A stretch of 64,000 bases of DNA from Kiritimatiellia bacterium (GCA_017962605.1 JAGCUY010000140.1:1-64000), one strand, 5' to 3'; counted from the first letter of the stretch, positions 42,180 through 49,896 are shown. The notes: generated by a model not told the origin, from the sequence alone. Made by a program: numbers and translations.

Positions 42180-42632
42180 TCATCCCAGCGCCTGCAGCAT
42201 CTGCGCAGGATTGTCGGCGGCCTTTACCTTGCCAAAGGCCTTGACGATGGTTCCGTTCTCGATCAGGTAGGTCGTGCGGACAACGCCCATCGTCGGCTTC
42301 CCGTAGTTCATCTTCTTCTGCCAGACGTCGTAGTCCCGGATCACATTCAGCTCCGGGTCGGAGAGCAGGATGAAGGGCAGCCCGCATTTCCCCTCGAACT
42401 TCTTGTGGCTGGCAACGCTGTCCTTGCTTACGCCAATCACCACGGCGTCCTTTTCCAGGAACTGCGGATAGAGTTCCGCGAAGCCGCAGGCCTGCCTGGT
42501 GCATCCGCCGGTCATGTCCTTCGAGTAGAAATACAGGATGACGCGCTTGCCGCCGAAGTCCGACAGCTTGCGTGTTTCCCCGTTCTGGTCAGGCAGCGCG
42601 AAATCCGGCGCCTTGGTTCCGATATTGAGCAT
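42180..42632 (-). CDS. bcp: Thioredoxin-dependent peroxiredoxin (Bcp/PrxQ type)
   Basis: 150 aa from the ATG at 42632, which has AAGGAG nine bases upstream. It reduces hydrogen peroxide and organic hydroperoxides with electrons from thioredoxin. APDFALPDQNGE, YFYSKDMTGGCTRQACGF with peroxidatic C44 and a second C49 (the 2-Cys PrxQ spacing), GVSKDSVASHKKF and VVRTTYLIENG are family marks. The usual PKDNTPGCT is here SKDMTGGCT, a minor change. It lies between an LMW phosphatase and a D-2-hydroxyacid dehydrogenase on the same strand. Confidence 0.93.
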   Translation of the reverse strand: MLNIGTKAPDFALPDQNGETRKLSDFGGKRVILYFYSKDMTGGCTRQACGFAELYPQFLEKDAVVIGVSKDSVASHKKFEGKCGLPFILLSDPELNVIRDYDVWQKKMNYGKPTMGVVRTTYLIENGTIVKAFGKVKAADNPAQMLQALG

Positions 42633-42673
42633 GGTCTTTTTCTCCTTGGTTGGTGGTAAAAATCGCAGGGCCG

Positions 42674-43726
42674 TCACTTCATGCAACGGCCATTGGTGCG
42701 GCGGTGGCAATCGGATTTCGCCGCGCCGCCGGTGCCGAGGCAACGGTAGCAGATTTCGTTTTCAAGCGGGGCTCCTGAGAAGAAGGCATCCAAGTTGGCG
42801 AGCGTTGTCTCCGCGATGTTCGCCAGCGCCTCATGCGTCAGGAAGGCCTGGTGCGATGTGACAATCACGTTTGGCATTGAGACGAGGAGCGCAAGCGTCT
42901 CGTTCCGGCGAATCTCTTCAGAGCGGTCTTCGTAGAACCATTCGCTTTCCTCCTCGTAAACGTCAAGGCCGGCGGCGCCGATGGTGCCGTCGCGGAGCGC
43001 CGAAAGCAGCGCTTCGCTATCGACCAGTCCGCCGCGGGACGTGTTTATCAGCGTAAAGCCGCGCTTCGCCTTCGCCAGCGCCTCGGCGTTTACCATGTGT
43101 CGCGTCTCTGGCATGAGCGGGCAGTGCAGCGACACTACATCCGACTCGGCGAGCAGACGGTCAAGTGCGACATAATCCAGCCCCGAGTCCGGATTCGGGA
43201 AGGCATCGTAGGCGAGCACCTTCATGCCAAATCCCTTGCAGATGTCGGCGAAGATGCGCCCAATTCGACCTGTGCCGACGACGCCTGCCGTCTTGCCGTG
43301 CAGGTCGAAGCCGGTAAGACCGGCAAGCGAGAAGTTGAAGTCGCGCGTCCGAGCAGCGGCGCGGTGGATGTGGCGGTTCAACGCGAGGAGCAACGCGGCG
43401 GCGTGTTCGGCGATGGCGTAGGGCGAGTAGGCGGGAACGCGCACGACTGTGAGCCCCTTTTCATAGGCCGCCTTGAAATCGACGTTGTTGTAGCCCGCGC
43501 ACCGCATGGCAAGCACCCGGATACCGCGCTCGACAAGCCCCTCCACAACGGCGCGGTCAATCTCGGCGTTTACGAACGCGCATGCGGCATCGCATCCGTC
43601 GGCGAGGGGGAGCGCGGCGGCGGTGAGCCGCGTCTCGAAGTAGCGGATGTCGTAGCGACCGGCGTTAAGGCGGTCGAAGGACTCGCGGTCGTATGGCTTC
43701 GTGTCGAAAAAGGCCAGTTTCTTCAT
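42674..43726 (-). CDS. ldhA: D-2-hydroxyacid dehydrogenase (D-lactate dehydrogenase type)
   Basis: 350 aa. It reduces a 2-oxoacid, most likely pyruvate to D-lactate, with NADH. Substrate-domain start KKLAFFDTKPYDRESF and RCAGYNNVDFKAAYEKGL are typical of LdhA. The Rossmann motif is GVVGTGRIGR. The catalytic Arg is in LINTSRGGLVD, the Glu in YEEESEWFYED, and the His in TSHQAFLTHEAL. The C-terminal extension ENEICYRCLGTGGAAKSDC is unusual in adding cysteines. AAGGAG precedes the ATG by 10 bases. A small upstream ORF beginning next to the -10 box ends in ATGA overlapping this start. Fermentative lactate production would fit a gut anaerobe. Confidence 0.9.
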   Translation of the reverse strand: MKKLAFFDTKPYDRESFDRLNAGRYDIRYFETRLTAAALPLADGCDAACAFVNAEIDRAVVEGLVERGIRVLAMRCAGYNNVDFKAAYEKGLTVVRVPAYSPYAIAEHAAALLLALNRHIHRAAARTRDFNFSLAGLTGFDLHGKTAGVVGTGRIGRIFADICKGFGMKVLAYDAFPNPDSGLDYVALDRLLAESDVVSLHCPLMPETRHMVNAEALAKAKRGFTLINTSRGGLVDSEALLSALRDGTIGAAGLDVYEEESEWFYEDRSEEIRRNETLALLVSMPNVIVTSHQAFLTHEALANIAETTLANLDAFFSGAPLENEICYRCLGTGGAAKSDCHRRTNGRCMK

Positions 43727-43836
43727 TTCAGGTTGTCTCCTTCTAGGTTGACAGCATCCAATTGGCTACTGGTATTGGGTTTTGGCAACATTTTCACATT
43801 GGCAACATTCACAAGTTCCGCTGTGTGGTGCCCCAT
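43723..43836 (-). CDS. Putative leaderless leader ORF coupled to the dehydrogenase gene
   Basis: 37 codons beginning MGHHTAELVNVANV. The ATG is 7 bases after a TATACT box, so the transcript should start almost at this codon. The TGA stop overlaps the ldhA ATG as ATGA, and the ldhA Shine-Dalgarno lies inside it. The middle part translates the GTTGCCAAT repeat. It may be a real translated leader that couples translation, or a chance ORF; azoR has the same arrangement. Confidence 0.35.
   Translation of the reverse strand: MGHHTAELVNVANVKMLPKPNTSSQLDAVNLEGDNLK
43755..43815. repeat. CCAATTGGC/GCAACATT repeat in the ldhA leader
   Basis: CCAATTGGCTACTGGTATTGG, one base over a clean palindromic core, then TTTTGGCAACATT and ACATTGGCAACATT. 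The same words occur at 32855-32960, 45243-45340 and 63279-63370. Confidence 0.6.
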
Positions 43837-43843
43837 GCCTAAC

Positions 43844-43849
43844 AGTATA
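43844..43849 (-). promoter_or_regulatory. -10 box (TATACT) of the ldhA transcript
   Basis: Minus-strand TATACTGTTAGGCATGG; this 17-base sequence is repeated exactly at the azoR promoter (48502-48518). Confidence 0.55.
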
Positions 43850-43898
43850 TCACATGGAGGCGGGTGTTCAGCAGCTCTTTCCTGCTTCGGCAGCTCCT

Positions 43899-44741
43899 TT
43901 AGCATATGGCATGCCCGTTTATTCGGGATGTTGGCAGAGTGTGCAGGCAGGTGCGGTATTGTCCATTCGGCCCGACAACGCCAAATGACTTGCCGGCCGG
44001 ACAGGGCTTGCGGTTCTTATCGCCCCATTCGTAAAGCAGCTGACTTGGCATGTCGGGGCGGCACGCGCAGATGAACTCCTCGCAGAACGTGTAGGGAACA
44101 TGCGCATCCGGCAACGCCCGTATGCGCGCCTTTACGGACTCCCATTCGTCGCGCGAAAGCATCAGTTCGGGATGGGCCATGGCATGTCCGCCGAGCATCA
44201 TCGGGCCGACCTGTATGGTCTTCGCGCCCGAAAGCGCGGCAGCGAGGAACATGTCCGCCGCCTCGTGCGCGTTCGCCTTTGTTATCGTCGCCGAGACGGA
44301 CATCGGCCACTTGAGCTCCGCCGCCCGCGCGATGACTGTGAGCAACCGCCGGTAGCTGCGGCGGGTCCCCGTCATTTCGCCGTAGGTGGCAAGCCCCTGA
44401 AGCGAGGTGGAGAGCTTGACGCGCCGTCGCTTGAACCGCCTAATCAGCGCCTCGTCGAGACGGCTCGCGTTTGTGAAGAGCGAAAGGGCCGCATTGGGCA
44501 TAAGGCACCGCGCATGGTCGAGAATCTCAAAAAGGTCGGGGCGCAGCAAAGCCTCGCCGCCCGTGAAGAGGATGTCTTCCACGCCGTCCGCCGCGCACTT
44601 TTCGAGAACAGTCAGCCAGCCTGCCACGTCGAGTTCCGGCTTTGCAAGCGCGGGGTATTCATGCCACACGCAGTAGCAATAGGGACAATGAAAATTGCAC
44701 TTCGCCGTCAACTCCAGCATTATGTGGCGAGGATAGCGCAT
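43899..44741 (-). CDS. Radical SAM protein with SPASM-like C-terminus
   Basis: 280 aa from the ATG at 44741 (GAAGAG just upstream). The cluster motif CX3CX2C is C15-NFH-C19-PY-C22 in LTAKCNFHCPYCYCVW. FTGGEALLRPDLFEI is the SAM-binding GGE motif. LSTSLQG and VSATITKAN follow. The C-terminal third has further cysteines (FCEEFICACRPDM, RKPCPAGKSFGVVGPNGQYRTC, final HAIC), consistent with auxiliary Fe-S clusters of SPASM/twitch enzymes that modify peptides. The 113-aa product of the gene ending 4 bases upstream is a plausible substrate. It could alternatively modify another protein. The C-terminus is rather short after the last clear motif. Confidence 0.85.
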   Translation of the reverse strand: MRYPRHIMLELTAKCNFHCPYCYCVWHEYPALAKPELDVAGWLTVLEKCAADGVEDILFTGGEALLRPDLFEILDHARCLMPNAALSLFTNASRLDEALIRRFKRRRVKLSTSLQGLATYGEMTGTRRSYRRLLTVIARAAELKWPMSVSATITKANAHEAADMFLAAALSGAKTIQVGPMMLGGHAMAHPELMLSRDEWESVKARIRALPDAHVPYTFCEEFICACRPDMPSQLLYEWGDKNRKPCPAGKSFGVVGPNGQYRTCLHTLPTSRINGHAIC

Positions 44742-44745
44742 CTCT

Positions 44746-45087
44746 TCATTTCGCTGGCGGCAAGGGGGGACGATTTTTGGGAGGAGGAAGGGGTGCGCCC
44801 GGCGTAGCAGAAAAACGGCCCTTCGTCTCATTCAAGGCGTTGGGCGCCATCGGCCTTACTATCTCTTTAGGTGACAGCATATCGCCGTCAAGCGCAAACA
44901 CGCCACCACCCTCATTTTGGAAGTTCCCCGGCCTATCCGCCGTGTTGGAGGTCGTTGTTCGCCCATTGCATCCCGCAGTGGCCATCGCGGCGGCAAGGCC
45001 GACGATCAACCCTTCGAGTCTCTTGCCCGAGGCAAGCGTCTTTTTAATCGCCTTAAGGCGTTTGGCATTTTTACTGGTTAGCTTCAT
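44746..45087 (-). CDS. Small Lys-rich/Pro-rich peptide, candidate substrate of the radical SAM enzyme
   Basis: 113 aa with AAGGA 9 bases before the ATG. Residues 1-26 are strongly basic (KLTSKNAKRLKAIKKTLASG). Residues 27-39 are hydrophobic and end at C40 (GLAAAMATAGC), which resembles a lipobox. The middle is polar (RTTTSNTADRPGNFQNEGGG) and the end is proline-rich (PGAPLPPPKNRPPLPPAK). The stop lies 4 bases before the radical SAM start. Two readings are possible: a RiPP-type precursor with a basic leader, or a small lipoprotein that is modified or simply co-transcribed. The basic N-region is longer than in ordinary lipoproteins. No family was recognised with certainty. Confidence 0.65.
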   Translation of the reverse strand: MKLTSKNAKRLKAIKKTLASGKRLEGLIVGLAAAMATAGCNGRTTTSNTADRPGNFQNEGGGVFALDGDMLSPKEIVRPMAPNALNETKGRFSATPGAPLPPPKNRPPLPPAK

Positions 45088-45142
45088 TTCTGGTTCCTTG
45101 TTTGGGTGTTGTGGATGGAAAATACTATGTCAGCTACTCGGG

Positions 45143-45229
45143 CTACTCATAATAATACGAATAGTCGATGCCTTTCATGAATGTTTCCCAGTCATTGAAG
45201 AAGCGGCGGCTATCTTCCACTTCCCCCAT
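45143..45229 (-). CDS. Possible 28-aa peptide ending in Tyr-rich tail
   Basis: An ORF MGEVEDSRRFFNDWETFMKG that continues IDYSYYYE and stops at 45143. It lies 55 bases upstream of the 113-aa peptide gene on the same strand. It has no Shine-Dalgarno, and the frame is open further upstream through the dispersed repeat. The acidic/aromatic composition with a YSYYY tail would suit a modified peptide, but it may be the remains of a longer gene or chance. Confidence 0.3.
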   Translation of the reverse strand: MGEVEDSRRFFNDWETFMKGIDYSYYYE

Positions 45230-45242
45230 TGAGAACTGGATT

Positions 45243-45340
45243 TTGCTACTGGCAACATTCGCACATTGGCAACAAGTGTCTTTGCGTGGTGTTTTCACGG
45301 CATTTATTCTACCCGATTCGCCCGCCAAGCGCAAACCGCG
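45243..45340. repeat. ~90-bp dispersed repeat, copy 1
   Basis: GGCAACATTCGCACATTGGC starts a ~90-base segment that aligns almost base for base with 63286-63372, including TTTTCACGGCATTTATTCTA versus CTTTCACGCCTTTTATTCTA and GATTCGCCCG versus GATTCACCCG. Confidence 0.75.
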
Positions 45341-45361
45341 CATGTTGCGCCACGCCGCGGA

Positions 45362-45985
45362 CTATCGTATGAAGTGCATGGGCTGCCAGGGTTCGTCGGC
45401 GGTGCGCGGTACGGCGTCGCCGCGCTTGAGGTTCTTGAGCAGCCACGCCATGTTGCGGCCAAGCGTGCGCATCGTCTGCATTCCCTCCGTGTCTTTCTCG
45501 CACTCGCCCTCGTCGCGTCCGAACACGACGTTCCAGTATTGCGACGTGACGACCGGGCAGTTCAGCATCTCGAACGGCATGTTCATGCACTGGTAGGCCG
45601 CCGTCGATCCTCCGCGACGGCACACCGCAACGGAGGCGGCTGGCTTCGTCCTGACGTGCGCCCCGCCCGCGAAGCAGACGCGCTGCCACACGGCGAGGAA
45701 CGCGCCGTTGGGCTGGCCGTAGTAGGTGGGCGCGCCGACCACAAACGCGTCGGCCGTAAGAAGCTTCTCGATGATGCGGTTGGCGATGTCGTCGTCAAAC
45801 ACGCAGCGCCCTAGCGACTTCTGGATGCACTGGTAGCAGGCGACACATCCGCGAACCGGCTTCTTGCCGATCCAGATGGTCTCTGTCTCGATCCCCTCGG
45901 CGGCGAGAGTGTCGGCGACTTCCTTCAATGCCCGCGCCGTGTTGCCGTTTGCGCGGGGGCTTCCGTTGATGAGCAGTACTTTCAT
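45362..45985 (-). CDS. NADPH-dependent FMN reductase/flavodoxin-family protein
   Basis: 207 aa. The N-terminus LLINGSPRANGNTARAL is the FMN phosphate loop of the NADPH-dependent FMN reductase fold. VRGCVACYQCIQKSLGRCVFDDD carries the cysteine cluster seen in iron-sulfur flavoproteins of the IsfA type. VVGAPTYYGQPNGAFLAVWQRV is the second flavin loop. It probably reduces quinones, flavins or electron carriers in the cytoplasm; whether it really binds an Fe-S cluster is unclear. AAGGAAC precedes the ATG. The DUF362 gene ends 16 bases upstream, forming a likely redox operon with the SDR gene. Confidence 0.88.
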   Translation of the reverse strand: MKVLLINGSPRANGNTARALKEVADTLAAEGIETETIWIGKKPVRGCVACYQCIQKSLGRCVFDDDIANRIIEKLLTADAFVVGAPTYYGQPNGAFLAVWQRVCFAGGAHVRTKPAASVAVCRRGGSTAAYQCMNMPFEMLNCPVVTSQYWNVVFGRDEGECEKDTEGMQTMRTLGRNMAWLLKNLKRGDAVPRTADEPWQPMHFIR

Positions 45986-46001
45986 GTTTGTTCCTTTCTA
46001 A

Positions 46002-47021
46002 TTAGTCCACGCGCTTGGTGGAGGGTGGTTCGTTGCCGTCGAGGGAGACGAGCTTGTAGGAGGTGGTGCCGTAGCCGAGCGATTCGGCGTGTTCGAGGAT
46101 GTGCGGGCCGAGGCGCGTCTCCATCCGCTCGCGGAGCGACGCGCTCGTCTTCGGGTCGGAGGCGTAGACGAGATCGACGCACGCCTTGTCGAGCGCCACG
46201 GGGTCGAGCGAGGCGAGGATGCCGACATCCGCCATTTCCGGCTTTGCCGGGTGCCCGTTGCAGTCGCAGTCGATGGAGAGGTTGTTCATCACGCTGATGT
46301 ACACGGCGCGGTCGCCCATGTAGTTCACGACGGCGCCGGCGGCCTCGGCCATCGACTCGATGAAGTCCTTCTGCGGCGGGAGCATCCGCCAGCAGTCCGG
46401 GGTCTTGTCCGTCTTTCCGGCGGAATGGATGCGCGCCTTGCCGGAGGTCGAGGCGACGCCGATGGCGAGGTTCTTCAGCGCCCCGCCGAAACCGCCCATC
46501 TGGTGACCCTTGAAGTGGTTCAGGATCACGAAGCCCGTGTAGTTCGTGAAGGCCGCGCCGATGAGGTCCATCTTGAAATGGGGCGACCCCGCCGGCGTCG
46601 GGATTTCCAGCTGGTCGAACTCGTCCATGATGACGACCTTGGCGATGGCGTTGAAGCCATGCTCCTCAATGGTCTTGCGGTGCTTCGGGGTTTCCTGCCG
46701 CGAGCCGCCGTATGCGGTGTTGCACTCGACGATGTCGCCATTGAGCGACTGCACCAGCGGCCCGATGAGTGCGGGCTTGAGGTAGTGGTCGTTCCCGGCC
46801 TCGCCGGTGGATATCTTCACGGCGACCTTTCGGCCTTCGAGCGGACGGCCAAGGGCCTTGTAGGCCTTTTGCAACCCTTCGGGCGAAATGTCGTGCGTGA
46901 AGAAGACCGTGGCGGGCGCCGATTTGGCAGGCGCGGCCTTCGGTGTCGCTGAGGTTGTCGCGTCTTGGGCGAAAGCGGCGGCGCAGACGAGCGCGGCGGC
47001 GATGATGGTTGAGGTTTTCAT
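46002..47021 (-). CDS. Exported DUF362-family protein
   Basis: 339 aa from the ATG at 47021, where MKTSTIIAAALVCAAAFAQ forms a clean signal peptide; 23 open codons upstream lack one. An Ala/Pro linker follows, then the DUF362 domain with VAVKISTGEAGNDHYLKP, VECNTAYGG, ILNHFKGHQMGGFGGALKNLAIG and DVGILASLDPVALDKACVD. DUF362 proteins are often fused to ferredoxin domains; this one lacks such a fusion, but CDCNGHP is cysteine-bearing. Export is uncommon for this family. Function is unknown, with a redox or cofactor role suspected. The flavodoxin-family gene lies 16 bases downstream. Confidence 0.85.
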   Translation of the reverse strand: MKTSTIIAAALVCAAAFAQDATTSATPKAAPAKSAPATVFFTHDISPEGLQKAYKALGRPLEGRKVAVKISTGEAGNDHYLKPALIGPLVQSLNGDIVECNTAYGGSRQETPKHRKTIEEHGFNAIAKVVIMDEFDQLEIPTPAGSPHFKMDLIGAAFTNYTGFVILNHFKGHQMGGFGGALKNLAIGVASTSGKARIHSAGKTDKTPDCWRMLPPQKDFIESMAEAAGAVVNYMGDRAVYISVMNNLSIDCDCNGHPAKPEMADVGILASLDPVALDKACVDLVYASDPKTSASLRERMETRLGPHILEHAESLGYGTTSYKLVSLDGNEPPSTKRVD

Positions 47022-47086
47022 GGTTAGGGAGTTTGTTGATTTCACATTTAAAAGGGGGGCGGCGTCCGGCACAAGCCGTTCGACTT

Positions 47087-47794
47087 TCACTTCTCGAGCC
47101 TCCAGCCGAAGTCGTTGTGGTAAATCATGTTGCGGGTCATGCCGCCATCGATGCAGATGTTTTCGCCCGTGATGAAGCCCGCCTTGTCAGAGGCGAGGTA
47201 GAGAACCATGTTCGCTATGTCCATCGGGTTGCCGACGCGCCCTGCGAAGTGCTGTGCGGCATCGGGGCCGTCGTATTTCCTGAATGACGTGTCGATCCAG
47301 CCAGGCGAGATGGAATTGACGCGGACGCGCCCCGCGAGGCTGGCGGCGAGCGCGTGGGTAAGCGCGGCGATCCCGCCCTTGGCCGCTGTGTAGCTCTCCG
47401 ATTGCGGCTGGCTCATCCTGTCGCGCGAGGACGAGATGTTGATGATGGACGCGCCTTCCGCGAAATGGTCCTTGAAAAGCTTGGCGAGGTAGAACGGCGC
47501 GACCACGCCCACCGCCTGCGCGTAGGCGAACTCCTCGTATGTGCATTCGTCGATGCCCTTGAAAAGCGGCAGCGCGTTGTTGACAAGCACATCGACGTGG
47601 CCGCTCTTGGCCATCACATCCGCCGCGAATCGCTCCAACGTGGCCTTGTCGGAAAGGTCGCCCACAAACCATGGCCCGTCCTTGATATCAATCACATGAA
47701 CCGTTGCCCCCTCGCGCTCAAAGCACTCCGCACAGCACCGGCCAATGCCCTGCGCCCCGCCCGTAATGACTACGACCTTATCCTTGAATGTCAT
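47087..47794 (-). CDS. Short-chain dehydrogenase/reductase
   Basis: 235 aa, classical SDR length. Cofactor motif TGGAQGIG at 11-18, VNNAL for the NNAG motif, catalytic Ser in IINISSSRDRMSQ, Tyr and Lys in YTAAKGG, and ISPGWIDT after the active site. It ends IDGGMTRNMIYHNDFGWRLEK; that tail is typical of SDRs acting on small carbonyls or sugars. GAGG lies ahead of the ATG and a TTACCGGTAA palindrome (47811-47820) 17 bases upstream may be an operator. It is followed after 65 bases by the DUF362 gene on the same strand. Confidence 0.92.
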   Translation of the reverse strand: MTFKDKVVVITGGAQGIGRCCAECFEREGATVHVIDIKDGPWFVGDLSDKATLERFAADVMAKSGHVDVLVNNALPLFKGIDECTYEEFAYAQAVGVVAPFYLAKLFKDHFAEGASIINISSSRDRMSQPQSESYTAAKGGIAALTHALAASLAGRVRVNSISPGWIDTSFRKYDGPDAAQHFAGRVGNPMDIANMVLYLASDKAGFITGENICIDGGMTRNMIYHNDFGWRLEK

Positions 47795-47882
47795 CTGCCA
47801 TTTCCTCGCGTTACCGGTAAATGTTGCCAGTTTTCATTTCAGACACCGATTGCATTCTCCGCCATCGTGCGGTCCACAATAA

Positions 47883-48446
47883 TCAGGGAGTCCACATGGC
47901 TTTGGCGCGGGCGAGAAGGGCGTCGACATCCGCCCCGGGAAGGTCGAGGCCATCGGCCTGGAGAAGGCGAACGTCCTGGATGCCGAAGAAAGCTGAGCAA
48001 AGCTCCCTGACGTATTCAAAGCCGAGGTTGCGGGGAACTGGGCCTCCGGCGGTGCAGACATAGACCAGCGAGCGGGCGCGGCATAGGGATACCGGCGCGC
48101 CAGTCGTGGGGTCGTAGGCAAACGTGATGCCGACGACGCACACGCGCTCGAAGTAGGCGCGCAGGGAGGCGGGGAAGAGCAGGTCCCAGTAGGGCGCCGA
48201 CACCACGATGCGCTCTGCGGCGGCGAACTGGCGGGCAAGCGCGAACTCCGGGGCGTCAAGGCGCCCCTCCGCGAGCAATGCCTCCCGGCGGCGCAGCGCG
48301 GAACCGTCCAGCGGCGCGGCCGCGCCTTCAGCGAGGCGCACCGTTTCGACGGAACCGCCAATCCGCCCGAGTAGCCAGCGTGCCAGTGCGGCCGTGCGGG
48401 ATTCGGGGCGGACGGTGGAATCAACATGCAGGATGGGAGCGGTCAT
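47883..48446 (-). CDS. azoR: FMN-dependent NADH-azoreductase-like flavoprotein
   Basis: 187 aa from the ATG at 48446. The flavodoxin-like fold of AzoR/NQO1 is shown by ILHVDSTVRPESRTAALA (phosphate loop), RIVVSAPYWDLLFPASLRAYFERV, GITFAYDPTTGAPVSLCRAR and VCTAGG. These enzymes reduce quinones and azo compounds with two electrons from NADH in the cytoplasm. The upstream frame (26 codons) belongs to the promoter region. A 20-codon leader ORF starting next to the -10 box ends in ATGA at this start, exactly as at ldhA, with which it also shares a 17-base promoter sequence. Confidence 0.86.
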   Translation of the reverse strand: MTAPILHVDSTVRPESRTAALARWLLGRIGGSVETVRLAEGAAAPLDGSALRRREALLAEGRLDAPEFALARQFAAAERIVVSAPYWDLLFPASLRAYFERVCVVGITFAYDPTTGAPVSLCRARSLVYVCTAGGPVPRNLGFEYVRELCSAFFGIQDVRLLQADGLDLPGADVDALLARAKAMWTP

Positions 48447-48505
48447 GGCATTCTCCAGATGCGGGCACAGCGGGCGGCGGCTTGTCCTGTTTTGAAATAC
48501 TCCAT
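48443..48505 (-). CDS. Putative leaderless leader ORF coupled to azoR
   Basis: 20 codons, MEYFKTGQAAARCARIWRMP, starting 7 bases after a TATACT box and ending with a TGA that overlaps the azoR ATG as ATGA. The arrangement is the same as for ldhA, although the peptides are unrelated. It may allow ribosomes that load on a leaderless mRNA to re-initiate on azoR. Confidence 0.35.
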   Translation of the reverse strand: MEYFKTGQAAARCARIWRMP

Positions 48506-48512
48506 GCCTAAC

Positions 48513-48518
48513 AGTATA
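48513..48518 (-). promoter_or_regulatory. -10 box (TATACT) of azoR
   Basis: Minus-strand TATACTGTTAGGCATGG, identical over 17 bases to the ldhA promoter at 43833-43849, with matching flanks TGTG. Confidence 0.55.
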
Positions 48519-48699
48519 GCACAAGAAGATGAAGTAGGCGGAGGATGCCGCCTCACTGTACTCATGACGCGGCAGATGACAGTGGTCGAAATCCTCTCCG
48601 GCTAGATGGGGCGCGACTATGGCTCGGAATCGCCGACACCGCGAGCGACGGCGTCTTTGAAGGTCCTCCGTTCGTCAAAACCATCACTTGATGTCAATT

Positions 48700-49896
48700 T
48701 CATTTCGCACCCAAAAAACCTGTTGCCTGAAACGCGCATTCCTGTTCAATCCAGCCTTGTTCAATTGCGGTGCGGACGGCTTCTGCATACGGGAACCCGC
48801 CATGCGTGGCAAGAAAAGCCTCCCAGCGTTTGCGGAACTGCGGTGGAACTGGCCGACGGCGCAGCGAATCATCATTGACCACCTCCGCTGCAATGACGTG
48901 TCTTACCGTTATCGCCTTTGAAATGCGCTCTGCAATGAGGAAACCATCAAGGTCGCCGTCGCCGGCATGATCCGCCGACATTCCCCGCGCGGCAAAAAGT
49001 TCCAGAAGCCTAATGACCGCCGCATTGGGATAGCCTTCAGTGTAAAGACTCGGAACTCCACCACGGACAAGGGCCTCGAAGGGCGCGGCGTTTTCACTGG
49101 TCACGATATGTCCAGATCCCTCCGCCAGCCGCACTTCCCGCATACGCATGATCGTCTGCCGCGGCAACTGCACGGCAAGACCCGCGCGGAACATTTTCGC
49201 CGGGTACTCGAACACTTCTCCCGTCTCCAGAGCAAACGAAAACGGGGCAAAGACCGTCACGAAACTCGTGAACGGATTCTCCTCGATTCCAAACCGGACA
49301 AAAGCCTCCCGCCCGCTTTTATCGGCGTCCAGACCGGCGACCGAGCAAAGCACTCGCTCAAAGACCATGCGGCGCATTCCCGATCGCAACGCCTTGCTGT
49401 CGCCGAGTATGTCGGCACCCAACTGCGAGAGGGTAGTCGGCGATGCTCCGGCTTCGTTGCCGAAGCAATTGACGGTCCACTCAAGCATCCTGATGAAATC
49501 GCGGGAAGTGCCATTTCCGCGCCGCAGGAATCGCACCACGACATCGTCGTCCTTCAACGCGGCGACGACATCGTCGTTGGAGATTAGCCGCGCGCGACGA
49601 AACACTTCATCGGAAGGGTCGTCGCATGGTTCCTTTTTAGCGAACATTGCGCGAAGGTCGGACCAATGCGACGGATTGCGGCGCTCGGGCGGAATGCGGA
49701 AGACAGCCTTTTTCCCTTTTTGAAAAGCAGCCAGTCCAAGAATTCGTCCGGTCTCAGGAATCGTATCCCATTCCTCCGGCGTTGCTGGAACATCAATTTC
49801 CGGCGGCAGCGATTCAACGCCCCCTGTTCTCCGTGCGAACTTTCGAGCCAAACTTCTGACACAACGGTTAGTGAAATGCCCCTGGTCAAATCTCAT
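48700..49896 (-). CDS. jetD: Wadjet nuclease subunit JetD (Toprim)
   Basis: 398 aa. JetD is the Toprim-fold nuclease that cuts plasmid DNA trapped by the JetABC SMC motor. The N-terminal ~220 residues are the DUF3322-like arm region. The C-terminal Toprim part has the metal-binding Glu in TSENAAPF (E268) and the acidic pair in HAGDGDLDGF (D313, D315, with D317 next), matching the GDxDxxG signature of DUF2220/JetD. YTEGYPNAAVIRLLEL precedes it. The start overlaps the jetC end by 11 bases, and it is the last gene of the operon. All catalytic residues appear intact. The identification rests on family memory and on the three upstream genes. Confidence 0.87.
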   Translation of the reverse strand: MRFDQGHFTNRCVRSLARKFARRTGGVESLPPEIDVPATPEEWDTIPETGRILGLAAFQKGKKAVFRIPPERRNPSHWSDLRAMFAKKEPCDDPSDEVFRRARLISNDDVVAALKDDDVVVRFLRRGNGTSRDFIRMLEWTVNCFGNEAGASPTTLSQLGADILGDSKALRSGMRRMVFERVLCSVAGLDADKSGREAFVRFGIEENPFTSFVTVFAPFSFALETGEVFEYPAKMFRAGLAVQLPRQTIMRMREVRLAEGSGHIVTSENAAPFEALVRGGVPSLYTEGYPNAAVIRLLELFAARGMSADHAGDGDLDGFLIAERISKAITVRHVIAAEVVNDDSLRRRPVPPQFRKRWEAFLATHGGFPYAEAVRTAIEQGWIEQECAFQATGFLGAK

